Shown in pieces: positions 16,778 to 25,055 of a stretch of 52,364 nt of DNA (positions are counted from its first letter, which is position 1; every line of letters starts with the position of its first letter). Position numbers and translations under genes: made by a program. Under the pieces are notes generated by a model. That model was not told the DNA's origin, made no database searches, and saw only the letters and a program-made list of their open reading frames with translations. Source of the stretch: RGIG5612 sp045601405 (GTDB taxonomy: Bacteria; Bacillota; Clostridia; Lachnospirales; Lachnospiraceae); NCBI GenBank assembly GCA_045601405.1, contig JAZRZO010000092.1, positions 1 through 52,364 of the forward strand, given 5' to 3'.

Positions 16778-18598
16778 ATGAATATTAGTCAGGAAAATAT
16801 AAGGAATATCGCTATCATAGCACATGTTGACCATGGGAAGACCACTCTTGTGGATGCGATGCTCGCACAGAGCGGCGTGTTCAGGGAAGGTCAGGAGGTA
16901 GCGGAGAGAGTAATGGATTCGGGCGATCTTGAAAGGGAGCGCGGAATAACGATCCTTTCCAAAAACACTGCAATAGAATATAAAGGCATAAAGATAAATA
17001 TAGTGGATACTCCGGGACACGCGGACTTTGGAGGCGAAGTGGAGCGCGTACTTAAGATGGTTAACGGAGTCATCCTGCTGGTGGATGCCTTTGAGGGCAC
17101 TATGCCGCAGACCAAATTCGTTCTGAGGAAGGCATTGGATCTGGACCTTGATGTCATAGTATGCATCAACAAGATAGACAGGCCGGAGGCAAGACCGGAA
17201 AAAGTGATAGATGAGGTGCTGGAGCTTATGATGGATCTTGACGCATCGGATAAGCAGCTTGACGCTCCCGTAATATTTGCCTCGGCCAAGCACGGATACG
17301 CGATCTGTGATCCGTCTGACGAGAAAAAAGACCTTAAGCCGCTTTTTGATGCCATAATAAAGAGCATCCCCGCGCCGGAGGGCGATCCGGATGCGGGAAC
17401 TCAGGTAATGATATCAACTATAGACTATAATGAGTATGTAGGCAGGATAGGCGTAGGCAAAGTTGATAACGGTTCGATCAGGGTTGGACAGGAGCTCTTA
17501 AGACTTAACGCACACAATGGCGACACCCGGGAAAAAGTAAAGATAACAAAGCTCTATGAGTTTTCCGGACTTGATAAGGTGGATGTGAAGGAGGCCGGGA
17601 TAGGGCACATAGTGGCGCTTTCCGGGATCGCGGATCTTCAGATAGGAGATACGATCTGCGCTGAAGGTATGGAGGCGATAGAATTCCAGAAGATATCGGA
17701 GCCCACCATATCCATGAATTTTATCGTTAACGACAGCCCGCTTGCCGGAACCGAGGGCAAGTGGTGCACATCCAGGCAGATAAGGGAAAGACTGTACAGA
17801 GAACTGAACACAGATGTATCTCTACGGGTCGAGGACACTGAAAACACTGATACCTTTAAAGTCTCGGGACGCGGAGAGCTTCACCTTTCTGTTCTTATCG
17901 AGAATATGCGCAGGGAAGGCTATGAGTTTTCCGTGAGTAAGGCGGAGGTTATATATAAGACAGATGAAAACGGAAAGAAGCTTGAGCCGATGGAGCAGGC
18001 TGTGGTTGACGTTCCTGAGGAATTTTCGGGAACGGTGATAAGCATGCTCTCGGAGCGGAAGGGAAGCCTTTTAAATATGTCAACTCTTTCGGATGGCAGC
18101 GTAAGACTGGAGTTTTCCATACCGGCAAGAGGACTGATAGGTTTCCACGGAAGATTTCTTACCTCCACAAAGGGCACCGGGATAATAAACACCATATTCG
18201 ACGGCTATGAACCATATAAAGGAGATATAGCATACAGAAACCAGGGGTCGCTGATAGCGTTTGAAAACGGGGAAGCCGTGCCTTACGGCCTGTTCTCCGC
18301 TCAGGACAGAGGAACATTGTTCATTGGTCCGGGAGAAAAGGTATATTCCGGAATGGTGATAGGGGAAAACGGTAAAGCAGAGGACATAGAGCTGAATGTA
18401 TGCAAGACCAAACATCTTACGAACACAAGGTCCAGTGGGGCGGATGAAGCGCTCAAGCTTACGCCTCCCAGAAGGTTAAGTCTTGAGCAGGCGCTTGAAT
18501 TCATAGATACGGATGAGCTTTTAGAGGTGACGCCGGAGAATCTGAGGATAAGAAAGAAGATACTTGACTCAAGGATGAGAAAACGCTCGGCACATTGA
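16778..18598 (+). CDS. typA: ribosome-associated translational GTPase TypA/BipA
   Basis: The GTPase TypA (BipA) acts on ribosomes in stress response and large-subunit assembly. The N-terminal G domain has AHVDHGKTT (P loop), a switch II DTPGHADFGGEVERV and NKIDRPEAR, followed by the translation-factor beta barrel, EF-G-like domains III and V, and a C-terminal TypA domain (around PYGLFSAQDRGTLF). From this ATG the protein has 606 residues, typical for the family. A GTG 42 bases upstream would add 14 residues not found in TypA, and the AGAGGTAAGG ribosome binding site favours 16778. Confidence 0.96.
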   Translation: MNISQENIRNIAIIAHVDHGKTTLVDAMLAQSGVFREGQEVAERVMDSGDLERERGITILSKNTAIEYKGIKINIVDTPGHADFGGEVERVLKMVNGVILLVDAFEGTMPQTKFVLRKALDLDLDVIVCINKIDRPEARPEKVIDEVLELMMDLDASDKQLDAPVIFASAKHGYAICDPSDEKKDLKPLFDAIIKSIPAPEGDPDAGTQVMISTIDYNEYVGRIGVGKVDNGSIRVGQELLRLNAHNGDTREKVKITKLYEFSGLDKVDVKEAGIGHIVALSGIADLQIGDTICAEGMEAIEFQKISEPTISMNFIVNDSPLAGTEGKWCTSRQIRERLYRELNTDVSLRVEDTENTDTFKVSGRGELHLSVLIENMRREGYEFSVSKAEVIYKTDENGKKLEPMEQAVVDVPEEFSGTVISMLSERKGSLLNMSTLSDGSVRLEFSIPARGLIGFHGRFLTSTKGTGIINTIFDGYEPYKGDIAYRNQGSLIAFENGEAVPYGLFSAQDRGTLFIGPGEKVYSGMVIGENGKAEDIELNVCKTKHLTNTRSSGADEALKLTPPRRLSLEQALEFIDTDELLEVTPENLRIRKKILDSRMRKRSAH

Positions 18599-18610
18599 TG
18601 AATACAGGAT

Positions 18611-20497
18611 ATGGCAGACAGGATAAAACGAAATGACTGGGTAAAAATTGAATACGGAGAGTTCCGCGGATGGTACGGAAAGGTCATAGGAAGAAAAAAG
18701 AACGGCCGGTATACGGCAATAATCTATAAAGACCTTTTGGAACCGGCATCGGGACACGGAAGGCTGGTGGAGCTTGAGAAAGCAGCAATAAAAGTGATGG
18801 AGCCCTACATTATGTCACAAAAGGAGCTGAGACAGTTTGCCAGGGCCGAGCTGACATATCAGGATATAGCGGAAAAGGTCTGTCCGCAGTTCAATCTTAT
18901 GGCGGCGAGAAGATACACTCTGAAGATAGAGGATATAAAACAGGCTCTGCATAACATAAACAAAGAACCGTCGCCGCTTAGTGTGTTTAAACAGTGGTTC
19001 TGGGCCATCCTGAACATCTTTTACGACAGCCTGAACATAAAAAAACGCTATGACGAGGATCTATTCACGGATTTTCCCCGGGATGACAGGGAGATATTTT
19101 CCACGGTCTTTTCTCTGACGGAAAGGCTGTACTGGAAGCTGGAGGAGCGCTTCGGGACAATGGAAGATAATGAGCGGATGATGATCAGATTTGATGACGA
19201 ACCGGTCTGGGATAAGCCGGACGCGTCAGACGACGAGATTGAATTATCCGCTTACTACGCAGTGTGCGCGGATATAACAGGCAGAGTGGACTCCTACCTC
19301 TATAATGCGGGAAAGCCGGAAGGGCAGTGGGTCTACAGCAGCTCGCAGATGAAACATGTGATCTCGTCGTATGGAAGTGATGAGGAATTGAAAGAAGCCG
19401 GCCCCGAGGCGCTGGCGCTTTACCGGGAATTTGTCCGCCGTCTCTACATGAGCGGAGACGTCCAGGCGCTGAGGATACTCGCGTTTGATCACCTGGATGG
19501 CAGTACGGCATACAGAAAGAATTACGAGCTCGCGAAAATGTATTTGAAGGAGCTTTTCGGGAAGACGGGGGATCCCTACGCCGCAAACGCTCTGGGGTAC
19601 ATATATTATTACGGCAAGGATAATAACAGTATACCCAAGTATGATGAGGCATTTAAGTATTATTCCTTCGGAGCGCTTGAGGGGATCGACGAGTCAGTAT
19701 ATATGAGCGCGGAAATGCTGATATACGGGCGTGGAACAGTGAAAAACATAGATATGGGTATAAACATACTCATAGATGGATACAAGGCGGCGCTTGAGGA
19801 TTTCTGTCATGGAGATACAGAAGGACGTTTCGCGGAATACGCGATGTATCTGGGAGACTGCGCGTATAACAGATTTATCTTCGGCATGGGTAATAAGGAT
19901 GCATACCGGTTTTATCTTGAGGCGGAATACGCCATGAAAAAGCGCGGTACGGGAAGCTTCCGGGATAAAAAAACGCTTACGGGGATAGAGGCAAAGCTTG
20001 CGCAGATAAGAAAAGAGGCCGGACTGGATTTTCAGAGAACAGAGCTTAAAGCAGACTTTCCTTTATACATAAACCATATGTTTGAATACAGGCTTCCGGT
20101 AAAAGTCACGATAACACAGAAAAATAAAGATACTTTTGTGCTTAAGCTCAGACTGGTAAGCTTTAAAGACATTCTTTCGGGGTTTAAACTCAACCTGGAA
20201 GAACCGGAAGGACTGTGGGACGAATATGCATCTGCAGCGGGAAAGATACTTGTTACATATCCGGAGCTTTCTTATACAGAGCTTGTGACGGAGCTGGAAT
20301 ATACTCTTGAAAACGCCACTCTTCTTAAAAAGCCTCTCCGTGCCGACGGATTTCTCTGCGATGGCTTCAGACGCGATGAAAACACCAACGCGATGGAGTT
20401 TTTCGCCGGTGGTGAGGTGGCGGCAGCCATAGAGGCGGAAAAATTTGTTATCAATATCCGGAAAAGGCGGAAAAAGCAGCCGCCTGAAAAGCAATAA
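18611..20497 (+). CDS. Sel1/TPR-type repeat protein with KOW-like N-terminus, function unknown
   Basis: A 628-residue soluble protein with no signal peptide. Residues 5-60 resemble a small SH3/KOW-like barrel (DWVKIEYGEFRGWYGKVIGRKKNGRY). Residues 300-470 contain Sel1-like helical pairs (AANALGYIYYYGKDN..., MSAEMLIYGRGTVKN). The C-terminal 150 residues are mixed alpha/beta and end in a basic tail. Sel1 repeats act as protein-interaction scaffolds and KOW barrels often contact RNA or ribosomes. Its position 12 bases after typA suggests co-expression with a ribosome-binding GTPase, but no function is known to me. Confidence 0.7.
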   Translation: MADRIKRNDWVKIEYGEFRGWYGKVIGRKKNGRYTAIIYKDLLEPASGHGRLVELEKAAIKVMEPYIMSQKELRQFARAELTYQDIAEKVCPQFNLMAARRYTLKIEDIKQALHNINKEPSPLSVFKQWFWAILNIFYDSLNIKKRYDEDLFTDFPRDDREIFSTVFSLTERLYWKLEERFGTMEDNERMMIRFDDEPVWDKPDASDDEIELSAYYAVCADITGRVDSYLYNAGKPEGQWVYSSSQMKHVISSYGSDEELKEAGPEALALYREFVRRLYMSGDVQALRILAFDHLDGSTAYRKNYELAKMYLKELFGKTGDPYAANALGYIYYYGKDNNSIPKYDEAFKYYSFGALEGIDESVYMSAEMLIYGRGTVKNIDMGINILIDGYKAALEDFCHGDTEGRFAEYAMYLGDCAYNRFIFGMGNKDAYRFYLEAEYAMKKRGTGSFRDKKTLTGIEAKLAQIRKEAGLDFQRTELKADFPLYINHMFEYRLPVKVTITQKNKDTFVLKLRLVSFKDILSGFKLNLEEPEGLWDEYASAAGKILVTYPELSYTELVTELEYTLENATLLKKPLRADGFLCDGFRRDENTNAMEFFAGGEVAAAIEAEKFVINIRKRRKKQPPEKQ

Positions 20498-20501
20498 CTG
20501 C

Positions 20502-20531
20502 TTGAAAAAGGTCTGGAATAAGGGTTAGAAT
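20502..20531 (+). promoter_or_regulatory. mscL promoter
   Basis: TTGAAA at 20502-20507 and TAGAAT at 20526-20531 with 18-base spacing, 30 bases ahead of the mscL start. A GGGAGG ribosome binding site follows. Confidence 0.5.
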
Positions 20532-20561
20532 GTACTTGTAAGCAAAAGGGAGGAAATATAA

Positions 20562-20975
20562 ATGAAAGCATTCATGAAAGAATTCAAGGAGTTCATCAAC
20601 AGAGGCAACGTTATGGATCTGGCCGTGGGCATCATCATCGGCGGTGCGTTTACGGCTATTGTCAACTCTCTTGTGGATGACATCATAAACCCGCTGATAG
20701 GTTCTATCTTTAAAATGGACTTCACATCACTTGTTATCACGATCAATGGAGCGGAGCTGAGATACGGCGCGTTCATTATGGCCGTGCTCAATTTCTTTAT
20801 ACTTGCGTTTGTGCTGTTCTGTCTTATAAAGGGCATCAACAAGCTGAGCAGAAAGCAGAAGGAGGAAGCTGCCCCTACAACAAAGAAGTGCCCGTACTGC
20901 AAGAGTGAGATAGATATAGAAGCGGTAAAATGCCCGAACTGCGCATCGGATATTCCCGCAGAACCTGCAGAATAA
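20562..20975 (+). CDS. mscL: large-conductance mechanosensitive channel MscL with C-terminal zinc ribbon
   Basis: A 137-residue homologue of MscL, the membrane tension valve that releases solutes on hypo-osmotic shock. The N-terminal signature KEFKEFINRGNVMDLAVGII and first membrane helix, the periplasmic loop, the second helix and the basic cytosolic helix (GINKLSRKQKEE) are present. The usual cytosolic helical bundle is replaced or extended by a zinc ribbon, C-PY-C...C-PN-C (residues 108-128). Such tails occur in some Gram-positive MscL proteins, but their job is not known to me. The gene has its own promoter and a strong ribosome binding site. Confidence 0.95.
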   Translation: MKAFMKEFKEFINRGNVMDLAVGIIIGGAFTAIVNSLVDDIINPLIGSIFKMDFTSLVITINGAELRYGAFIMAVLNFFILAFVLFCLIKGINKLSRKQKEEAAPTTKKCPYCKSEIDIEAVKCPNCASDIPAEPAE

Positions 20976-21005
20976 CACTTATTCGCAACTTCTTCTAAAA
21001 TCCTC

Positions 21006-21065
21006 TTTACAAAAAAGAGCTGTGCCTGTAGAATTATTACGTAAATATTACGAAATAATTACAGG
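21006..21065 (+). promoter_or_regulatory. promoter and large dyad operator ahead of the M23 peptidase gene
   Basis: TTTACA at 21006-21011 and TAGAAT at 21029-21034, 17 bases apart, form a good promoter. A dyad at 21025-21065 overlaps the -10 box and start point: outer arms CCTGT/ACAGG, middle arms AATTATT/AATAATT, inner arms CGTAA/TTACG around a 3-base centre. There is no T tract, so it is not a terminator. On the minus strand 21047-21063 reads TGTAAT-N5-CGTAAT, one base from the WalR box TGTWAH-N5-TGTWAH. Confidence 0.55.
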
Positions 21066-21074
21066 ATAGTTTCA

Positions 21075-22424
21075 GTGAAAAAACTTACCAAATATCATAA
21101 AAGAATAAGGCTGACATTTGCGGCTGCCGCGTTCATATGCTGCTTTATTCTGCTGCTTATCTTTAATTCCGTAGGCAGCTTTGCCTCGCAGATGGACTAT
21201 TATGTGGTTAAGATAGGCGGAGAGACAGTAGGGAGCTGTGTGGGAAGGCAGAACGCGGAGGACGCGCTTTCAGCGGCAAGGATGGAGCTGAGCAGGGAAG
21301 CGGACTCGATAATCTATATTGATTCGGCTTTCTCCGTTGAAAAAGAAAACCGGCTCTTCGCGAAAACAGACAGCGAAGAAGAGCTTACACAGGCTATATA
21401 TGAAGAACTGAAGGGATATACGGACACTAACTACGTTCAGGCCATCATGATGAGTGCGGGCGAATACATGCTCGTGGTGGATTCCGCAGATACTGCGGAT
21501 GCCGTACTGCAGGCGCTTCTGAACAAGTATGATACCGGTAATGAATATGATGTGAGTCTCAGCACTCAGCAGGAAGGAGACTTCGTCGGGATAACCTATG
21601 AGATAAGTAACTCTGAGGAAGTGGAAAACCGGGTGCAGGAGCTGATAAGCAATGAGGGGATGACCAGAGCAGATGCGGAGGCCGCGGTACATAAGCTTGT
21701 TTCAGTAAGTTTTGTGGACGGGCTTGAGATAAGGCCTGTTTATACGGACAGCTCCGCAGTTCATGAAGGTGAGGATGCGATAAGACAGGCTTTGGACGGA
21801 CCCGGAACCATAGGCGTCATCACCTCTGTAAAAGCCAATTATGATGAGGAATATTATGCTGCGGTGGAATACGTGGAGGACGACACCATGTATGAAGGCA
21901 AGAATGAGGTGGAGAGACAGGCCGTCGCGGGAACCCGTAATGTTGATGCTATCATCCGCTACACCAACGGAGAAGAGAGCAGCAGGGATATAATCTCGCA
22001 GAAGGTTCTGACGGAGCCAGTCGCGCAGATAGTAAGGACAGGAACCATGCCGCCTCCGCAGTTTGTCATTCCGCTGGAAAACTGCACGCTATCATCAGGC
22101 TTCGGATACAGGTGGGGTGCTCTCCACAAAGGAAACGACTATGCGTGCGGATACGGAGAACCTATTTTTGCAAGCTGTCCGGGCACTGTTGAGGAAGTGG
22201 TGTATGATTCGAGCTATGGAAATTATGTGCTTATAAGACACGATGAACACACACAGACAAGATACGCCCATATGAGCCGTCACGCCTGCTCCGTAGGCCA
22301 GAAAGTTAACAGATATGATGTCATCGGATATGCCGGAAGCACCGGAAATTCCACCGGAAATCATTGCCATTTTGAGATCATAATCGACGGGGTAGTTGTT
22401 AATCCGGATAACTATCTGAACTGA
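21075..22424 (+). CDS. G5 domain-containing M23 family metallopeptidase
   Basis: A 449-residue exported protein: membrane anchor or signal at residues 12-32, a long N-terminal region, a G5 domain (around residues 255-320), and a C-terminal M23 lysostaphin-like peptidase domain. Zinc ligands are visible as H-KGN-D (near 22131), and the H-C-H of GNHCHFEI near the end; YAHM is also present. M23 enzymes cut peptidoglycan cross-bridges or stem peptides, and G5 domains are thought to bind the wall. The start is GTG with a weak ribosome binding site, directly behind the dyad operator. It is followed by murA, another wall gene, with its own promoter. Confidence 0.9.
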   Translation: MKKLTKYHKRIRLTFAAAAFICCFILLLIFNSVGSFASQMDYYVVKIGGETVGSCVGRQNAEDALSAARMELSREADSIIYIDSAFSVEKENRLFAKTDSEEELTQAIYEELKGYTDTNYVQAIMMSAGEYMLVVDSADTADAVLQALLNKYDTGNEYDVSLSTQQEGDFVGITYEISNSEEVENRVQELISNEGMTRADAEAAVHKLVSVSFVDGLEIRPVYTDSSAVHEGEDAIRQALDGPGTIGVITSVKANYDEEYYAAVEYVEDDTMYEGKNEVERQAVAGTRNVDAIIRYTNGEESSRDIISQKVLTEPVAQIVRTGTMPPPQFVIPLENCTLSSGFGYRWGALHKGNDYACGYGEPIFASCPGTVEEVVYDSSYGNYVLIRHDEHTQTRYAHMSRHACSVGQKVNRYDVIGYAGSTGNSTGNHCHFEIIIDGVVVNPDNYLN

Positions 22425-22456
22425 TATTACCCGTGTTTATAAACAAAGGTTTGTTC

Positions 22457-22485
22457 TTTACAAAGCTTCTGATTATAGTTATAAT
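22457..22485 (+). promoter_or_regulatory. murA promoter
   Basis: TTTACA at 22457-22462 and a perfect TATAAT at 22480-22485 with 17-base spacing; the strongest promoter match in the window. It lies in the 93-base gap before murA. Confidence 0.75.
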
Positions 22486-22517
22486 TTCTACTTGGGATTG
22501 TAGTTCAGAGGTTTTTA

Positions 22518-23807
22518 ATGGAACATTACGTGATAAATGGCGGCAAACCTTTAAGGGGCGTCGTTGGAATATACGGAGCAAAAAACGCGGCTCTAGCGCT
22601 TATCGCGGCCTCTATTCTTACAGAGGAGCCGGTCATAATAAACAATCTTCCGAACGTAAGCGATATCAACGTTCTGCTTGAGGCTGTCGCGCAGATCGGC
22701 GCCGGTGTGGAAAGACTCAGTCCTCACAAGGTGAGGATCACCGGAGCGACAGTTAATTCCCACCAGGTAAATTATAACTATATCCACAAGATAAGAGCCT
22801 CTTACTATCTTTTAGGTTCGCTGCTCGGTCGTTTCCACAAGGCGGAGGTTGCGATGCCGGGCGGATGTGATATAGGCGGAAGGCCGATAGACCAGCACAT
22901 CAAAGGCTTTAAGGCTCTTGGCGCGAGCGTCGGTCTGAAAAACGGCCAGATAAAAGCCGAGGCAGATGAGCTGAAGGGAGATCACATATATTTCGACGTT
23001 GTAAGCGTGGGGGCTACGATAAACGTAATGCTGGCAGCAGTTCTGGCACAGGGCGTGACGATAATAGAGAACCCTGCAAAGGAGCCGCATGTTGTTGACC
23101 TTGCGAATATGCTCAACTCAATGGGCGCTAATGTGAGAGGAGCCGGAACTGACGTTATAAGGATAAAAGGCGTCCAGCGGCTGCACAAAACAGAATATAC
23201 GGTAATACCTGATCAGATAGAAGCAGGAACCTTTATGTTCGCCGCGGCTGTTACGGGCGGAGAGATAACCGTGATCAATGTTATCCCCAAGCACCTTGAA
23301 TCGATAACCTCCAAACTTGAGGACATAGGCTGTGAAGTCAAAGAATACGATGAGGCTGTAACGGTAAAGGGAATAAAAAGACTTAAGCCCACACAAGTTA
23401 AAACGCTTCCTTATCCGGGCTTCCCCACGGATATGCAGCCGCAGATGACCGTGGCGTTAGCCTTTGCGAAAGGAAACTCCACTGTAACGGAAAGCATTTT
23501 TGAAAACCGTTTTAAATACGTATCAGAGCTTGCGAGAATGGGCGCAAGGATAAAAATAGAGAGCAACACGGCGATCATAACCGGAGTGGAAAAGATGACG
23601 GGCGCAAGAGTCTGCGCGCCAGATCTCAGAGCAGGCGCGGCGCTGGTGTTGGCCGGAGTTGCCGCAGAGGGCACCACTATAATAGACGATATACGCTATA
23701 TAAAAAGAGGCTATGAGGCATTTGATGAAAAACTCAGGGCTCTCGGAGCGGATATAAGAACAGAAGAATGTGAAACAGACGAGGAAACAACGGAACAGAT
23801 AAGCTAA
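22518..23807 (+). CDS. murA: UDP-N-acetylglucosamine 1-carboxyvinyltransferase
   Basis: This 429-residue enzyme transfers enolpyruvate from PEP to UDP-GlcNAc, the first committed step of peptidoglycan synthesis, in the cytosol. It spans the full EPT fold: GVVGIYGAKNAAL at the start, the active-site loop MPGGCDIGGRPIDQH with Cys117 (the fosfomycin target), and YPGFPTDMQPQ in the second domain. GGCDIG rather than GGCAIG is seen in MurA2/MurZ-type enzymes of Firmicutes. Length and collinearity are normal. A terminator follows 8 bases after the stop. Confidence 0.96.
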   Translation: MEHYVINGGKPLRGVVGIYGAKNAALALIAASILTEEPVIINNLPNVSDINVLLEAVAQIGAGVERLSPHKVRITGATVNSHQVNYNYIHKIRASYYLLGSLLGRFHKAEVAMPGGCDIGGRPIDQHIKGFKALGASVGLKNGQIKAEADELKGDHIYFDVVSVGATINVMLAAVLAQGVTIIENPAKEPHVVDLANMLNSMGANVRGAGTDVIRIKGVQRLHKTEYTVIPDQIEAGTFMFAAAVTGGEITVINVIPKHLESITSKLEDIGCEVKEYDEAVTVKGIKRLKPTQVKTLPYPGFPTDMQPQMTVALAFAKGNSTVTESIFENRFKYVSELARMGARIKIESNTAIITGVEKMTGARVCAPDLRAGAALVLAGVAAEGTTIIDDIRYIKRGYEAFDEKLRALGADIRTEECETDEETTEQIS

Positions 23808-23815
23808 AACAAATG

Positions 23816-23840
23816 GTCCGCATGATATGCGGACATTTTT
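23816..23840 (+). terminator. rho-independent terminator after murA
   Basis: Perfect 8-base stem GTCCGCAT/ATGCGGAC with a 3-base loop, followed by ATTTTT. It lies only 16 bases before metK, so the metK operon either reads through or starts from a promoter inside murA; no SAM riboswitch fits in the gap. Confidence 0.85.
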
Positions 23841-23856
23841 GGAAAGGGATAAAAAC

Positions 23857-25050
23857 ATGGAAAAAAGATTATTTACTTCAGAGTCAGTCACAGAAGGACA
23901 TCCGGATAAAATATGCGATCAGATATCAGACGCGATACTGGATGAGCTTTTAAAGCAGGACCCGGATTCAAGAGTGGCATGCGAGACCAGTGTGACGACC
24001 AACTTTGTACTGCTTATGGGAGAGGTCAGCACAAAAGCGTCGGTTGACTATGAAAAAACAGTAAGAGATGTTATCAGGGGAATAGGCTACACCGATGAGA
24101 GCATGGGATTTGACGCGGACAGCTGCAGGATAGACATCAGGCTTGATGAGCAGTCTCCCGACATTGCTATGGGCGTTGACAGGTCTCTCGAGACAAGAGA
24201 AGCGGAAAATACCAGTGAAGACGATAACGGCGCCGGCGACCAGGGAATGATGTTCGGATACGCTTCCTCGGAAACAGAGGAATATATGCCGTTTGCCATC
24301 TGCCTGGCGCATAAGATAACAAAAGAACTTGCCCGGCTCAGGAAGTCCGGGGAGCTTGATTATCTGAGACCGGACGGAAAAGCCCAGGTGACAGTGGAAT
24401 ACGATGCAAGCGGAAGACCGTCAAGGATAGACACAGTCGTATGCTCAACGCAGCATACAGCAGATGTGACACGCGAAAAGCTTAGCCGTGATCTTATGGA
24501 AAAGCTTTTTGCGAGAGTCATTCCGGAAGCTATGGCGGACGAAAATACAAAATATTTTATAAATCCAACGGGGCAGTTTATAGTTGGCGGCCCTAACGGC
24601 GATTCCGGACTTACCGGAAGGAAGATAATCGTGGATACCTACGGCGGCTACGGCAGGCACGGGGGCGGCTCGTTCAGCGGAAAGGACAGCACCAAGGTGG
24701 ACAGGACAGGCGCTTATGCAGCAAGATACATAGCCAAGAACCTCGTTGCGGCAGGGCTTGCGGATAAATGCGAGATACAGATATCCTACGCCATCGGAGT
24801 GGCACAGCCAACATCGATAATGATAGACACATTCGGAACGGGAAAGCTTCCGGAGGAAAGACTCATCGGGATAATAAGGGAGAACTTCGATCTCAGGCCG
24901 ACAGCCATCATCAAGATGCTGGATCTTAAAAAGCCGGTGTTTAAAAAGACGGCTGCCTACGGTCACTTCGGAAGGATCGAAGAGGACTTTACATGGGAAA
25001 GAACAGACAGAGCCGAAAGCCTGAAAAAATATATCCGGGAGGGGAACTGA
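23857..25050 (+). CDS. metK: S-adenosylmethionine synthetase
   Basis: MetK makes S-adenosylmethionine from methionine and ATP. The N-terminus TSESVTEGHPDKICDQISDA, the loop GAGDQGMMFGYA, and the C-terminal signature GGGSFSGKD are all present, giving a 397-residue protein of normal size. The ATG at 23857 follows GGAAAGGG; an upstream ATG would add ten residues lying in the terminator. It is followed by proS after 5 bases, so metK, proS, cca and a phosphohexomutase look like one operon. Confidence 0.97.
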   Translation: MEKRLFTSESVTEGHPDKICDQISDAILDELLKQDPDSRVACETSVTTNFVLLMGEVSTKASVDYEKTVRDVIRGIGYTDESMGFDADSCRIDIRLDEQSPDIAMGVDRSLETREAENTSEDDNGAGDQGMMFGYASSETEEYMPFAICLAHKITKELARLRKSGELDYLRPDGKAQVTVEYDASGRPSRIDTVVCSTQHTADVTREKLSRDLMEKLFARVIPEAMADENTKYFINPTGQFIVGGPNGDSGLTGRKIIVDTYGGYGRHGGGSFSGKDSTKVDRTGAYAARYIAKNLVAAGLADKCEIQISYAIGVAQPTSIMIDTFGTGKLPEERLIGIIRENFDLRPTAIIKMLDLKKPVFKKTAAYGHFGRIEEDFTWERTDRAESLKKYIREGN

Positions 25051-25055
25051 AGTAA

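Noticed and set aside
23816..23840. Possible SAM riboswitch before metK
   Set aside because: The gap is under 50 bases and is fully explained by a simple terminator hairpin.
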